52,619 nt of DNA from Abiotrophia defectiva_A (GTDB lineage Bacteria > Bacillota > Bacilli > Lactobacillales > Aerococcaceae): contig CAUUNL010000003.1 of assembly GCA_963546405.1 (NCBI GenBank), positions 1-52,619 of the forward strand. Reading direction: 5' to 3'. The translations under genes were made by a program, and so were the position numbers. The notes under the pieces were generated by a model. The model did no database searches, was not told the origin of the DNA, and saw only the letters and a program-made list of their open reading frames with translations. How positions within the stretch are numbered: position 1 is the stretch's first letter; each line of letters opens with the position of its first letter. Positions 51,283 through 52,619 of the stretch are shown piece after piece.

Positions 51283-51690
51283 ATGCAACTCTGGATTTTA
51301 GTTTGTATTTTATTAGTTGTAGCCATCGTCTTATTTGCCTTATCCATTTATGTCAAAGATGACAACGTTCAAGACCAATTGGACGAATTTACGGCTCAAC
51401 AATCACAAGAATTCTATGCCATGAAAACTCGTTTAGCTGAGCTTGAAAAGGCAGCCCGTGAACAAGAAGCTGTGGCGGTTGAAACGCCTGTTCAAGTAGG
51501 CAATCACTATGTGGAAGCTGAAGCAGAACCAGCCTTGGAATTAGGACTGGATGATGTATCAGATTTGACCCGTGAAGAAGTGATTCGTCTCTACTCGCAA
51601 GGCTACACCATGCATGAGATTTCTCACCATGTGGCTTTATCACAAGAAATTATCCAAACTATCGTTGACGATTATATTGAAAATCGCTAA
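51283..51690 (+). CDS. Membrane-anchored coiled-coil protein with C-terminal HTH-like segment
   Basis: I do not recognise a named family with certainty; it resembles DUF6115/SwrB-like small proteins. 135 residues: one N-terminal membrane helix (about 3-23), a predicted coiled coil (about 28-65), an acidic linker and a C-terminal helix-turn-helix-like stretch (LTREEVIRLYSQGYTMHEISHHVALSQEIIQTIVDDYIE). The HTH is probably cytoplasmic and may bind protein rather than DNA. GAAAGGAAGGTGTCAT precedes the ATG. Lies 22 bases before the MltG-domain protein gene, so the two are likely co-transcribed. Confidence 0.72.
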   Translation: MQLWILVCILLVVAIVLFALSIYVKDDNVQDQLDEFTAQQSQEFYAMKTRLAELEKAAREQEAVAVETPVQVGNHYVEAEAEPALELGLDDVSDLTREEVIRLYSQGYTMHEISHHVALSQEIIQTIVDDYIENR

Positions 51691-51711
51691 CAAAGGACAA
51701 GGAGGAATAGT

Positions 51712-52395
51712 ATGAAATTATCGCGTAACACATTACGCTCGCTAGCTGTTGGTTTCTTAGCATCAGCAGTGGTAACAGCAGCTTTTGCCTTGTCACAAGG
51801 ACAATTACCTGTCCAAGGTGTCAATGGGACCAACGTTTTAAACGGAGGGTCGACGACTGCTAATGCGGATCAACAAGCTCAATTGGATGCTTTATCAAGC
51901 GAAAAATCGGCATTAGAATCAACTCAAAACGTCTTGAATGCTTCTTTAACTTCTTTAAAAGAACAAGCTTCACGTCAAAGTAGTGAATTAGAAGCCTTGA
52001 AGAGCCATTCGACTTCAAGTGCTAGCAATGAGTCATCTTCTTCTAGCAGTGAAAGCTCAAGTTCAAGTGAAAGTGACCAAGCTAACAACCAAGCAGAGAC
52101 AGGTCAAGAGCAGAACAATGGCACAAGTACTGAAGGAACATCAGCACCTAGAAACGGTCAATGGACCACTGAAGGTGGTAACTTCACTGTTAATCCTGGG
52201 GACACATCCGAAGATGTTGCTCAAAACTTGTATGATGCTGGGATTATCAGCTCACCAGATGTCTTCTTGGAAGTGGTAGAACAATGGGATCTATCAACCC
52301 TTCTAATTGCAGGTACTTACGAGTTGAACTCAGGTATGAATGTCAATACAATCGCAGAAATTTTAACCAACGGGGCCTACTACTGGATTCCATAG
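51712..52395 (+). CDS. Membrane protein with a stand-alone YceG/LysM-like domain
   Basis: Uncharacterised envelope protein, 227 residues: membrane helix (about 10-28), coiled coil (about 52-98), Ser-rich stretch (99-121), acidic Asn/Gln linker and a C-terminal domain (156-221). That domain clearly resembles the membrane-proximal subdomain of MltG: GDTSEDVAQNLYDAGIISSP, DVF, IAGTYELNSGMN and TIAEILTNG align with GSSSKDIARLLKSQGLIKNA, DIF, QAGHYDLSPSMD and TIIATLQKG of the MltG at 35461. The catalytic YceG domain is absent. AAGGAGGAATAGT precedes the ATG. A role in modulating MltG or binding glycan is inference. Confidence 0.8.
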   Translation: MKLSRNTLRSLAVGFLASAVVTAAFALSQGQLPVQGVNGTNVLNGGSTTANADQQAQLDALSSEKSALESTQNVLNASLTSLKEQASRQSSELEALKSHSTSSASNESSSSSSESSSSSESDQANNQAETGQEQNNGTSTEGTSAPRNGQWTTEGGNFTVNPGDTSEDVAQNLYDAGIISSPDVFLEVVEQWDLSTLLIAGTYELNSGMNVNTIAEILTNGAYYWIP

Positions 52396-52404
52396 GACTA
52401 ATAT

Positions 52405-52437
52405 GAGGTGGAGATTAATTCTCTGCCTCTTTTTTTA
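52405..52437 (+). terminator. Terminator after the YceG-domain gene
   Basis: GAGGTGGAGA (52405-52414) / TCTCTGCCTC (52420-52429) with G-U pairs, then T8. Confidence 0.9.
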
Positions 52438-52576
52438 TGGAAATTAGGGGTCATGGCCAGTTTTATCTAAAAAAGTGGCAAAATCATGAGAATAATCTGC
52501 TTCTAGACTAGAATTTTTTCTCATAATTGTGTAAAATAGGGAAGAGAGTATCTAAATTGCATTAGGAGGCGATTAA

Positions 52577-52619
52577 ATGGAAGATACAAAGAAACACCGC
52601 GTATTAATTATTGAGGATG
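52577..52619 (+). CDS. Response regulator, N-terminal fragment cut by the window end
   Basis: Only the first 14 codons are present: MEDTKKHRVLIIED, which matches the start of a receiver domain (strand 1 plus the first acidic residues). TTAGGAGGCGATTAA precedes the ATG. A possible -10 TAAAAT lies at 52532-52537. The output domain and therefore the family are unknown. Confidence 0.75.
   Translation, partial: MEDTKKHRVLIIED

Overview
The window is a chromosomal, gene-dense stretch of a low-to-moderate GC Gram-positive bacterium (Bacillota, most likely order Lactobacillales). The support is strong AGGAGG-type ribosome binding sites, intrinsic terminators after most operons, an FMN riboswitch, an alanyl T-box, ECF-type vitamin transporter S components, LiaFSR, an IreB homologue and a LexA box of the Bacillota type. 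Gene order repeatedly matches blocks known from Bacillus and lactic acid bacteria. An Aerococcaceae/Carnobacteriaceae-like species is my guess for the family; the genus is not determinable by eye. There are no prophage, plasmid, insertion-sequence or CRISPR genes. The window starts just upstream of rny and ends inside the first codons of a response regulator.

Layout: 55-8458 holds rny, cvfB, xerD, the nucleoside pair deoB-punA, then ribT-scpA-scpB-rluB. 8495-9605 holds an FMN riboswitch with ribU, facing a small ferredoxin gene. 9797-14454 holds a YpbE-like LysM membrane protein, cmk, rpsA, der and hup. 14582-18900 holds a histidine phosphatase, rodA, a GcvH-like lipoyl protein, a glutamine amidotransferase and holA. 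18983-24937 holds rpsT, LexA-controlled uvrB, an acyltransferase-3-like membrane protein, nnrD and prmA. 24941-29099 holds rsmE, deoC, rel and dtd. Then come tRNA-Leu(CAG), a Cof-type phosphatase and a lipid kinase.

31224-37988 is the widely conserved block T-box-alaS-ireB-ruvX-DUF1292-mltG-udk-greA, where greA has its own promoter followed by a leader terminator. 38137-40592 is liaFSR. 40665-41612 pairs a HesB-like protein with an ECF S component. 41870-46578 is a BMP-family nucleoside ABC transporter. 46652-51022 is ymfF-ymfH-rodZ-pgsA. 51283-52395 holds two poorly characterised envelope proteins, before a truncated response regulator gene.

Functional themes are RNA turnover and translation (rny, rpsA, rpsT, alaS, rluB, rsmE, prmA, dtd), chromosome maintenance (xerD, scpAB, der, hup, holA, uvrB, ruvX), nucleoside salvage (deoB, punA, deoC, udk, BMP transporter) and cell-envelope growth and stress (rodA, rodZ, mltG, pgsA, liaFSR, ireB, LysM and YceG-domain proteins). 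The least ordinary items are a stand-alone protein carrying only the membrane-proximal YceG/LysM-like subdomain of MltG (51712-52395), the promoter-plus-terminator leader of greA that resembles the arrangement producing GraL in Escherichia coli, a BMP binding protein without a lipobox cysteine, an alanyl T-box without an obvious terminator stem, and several unassigned palindromes over promoters. Most of the window is otherwise ordinary core genome.
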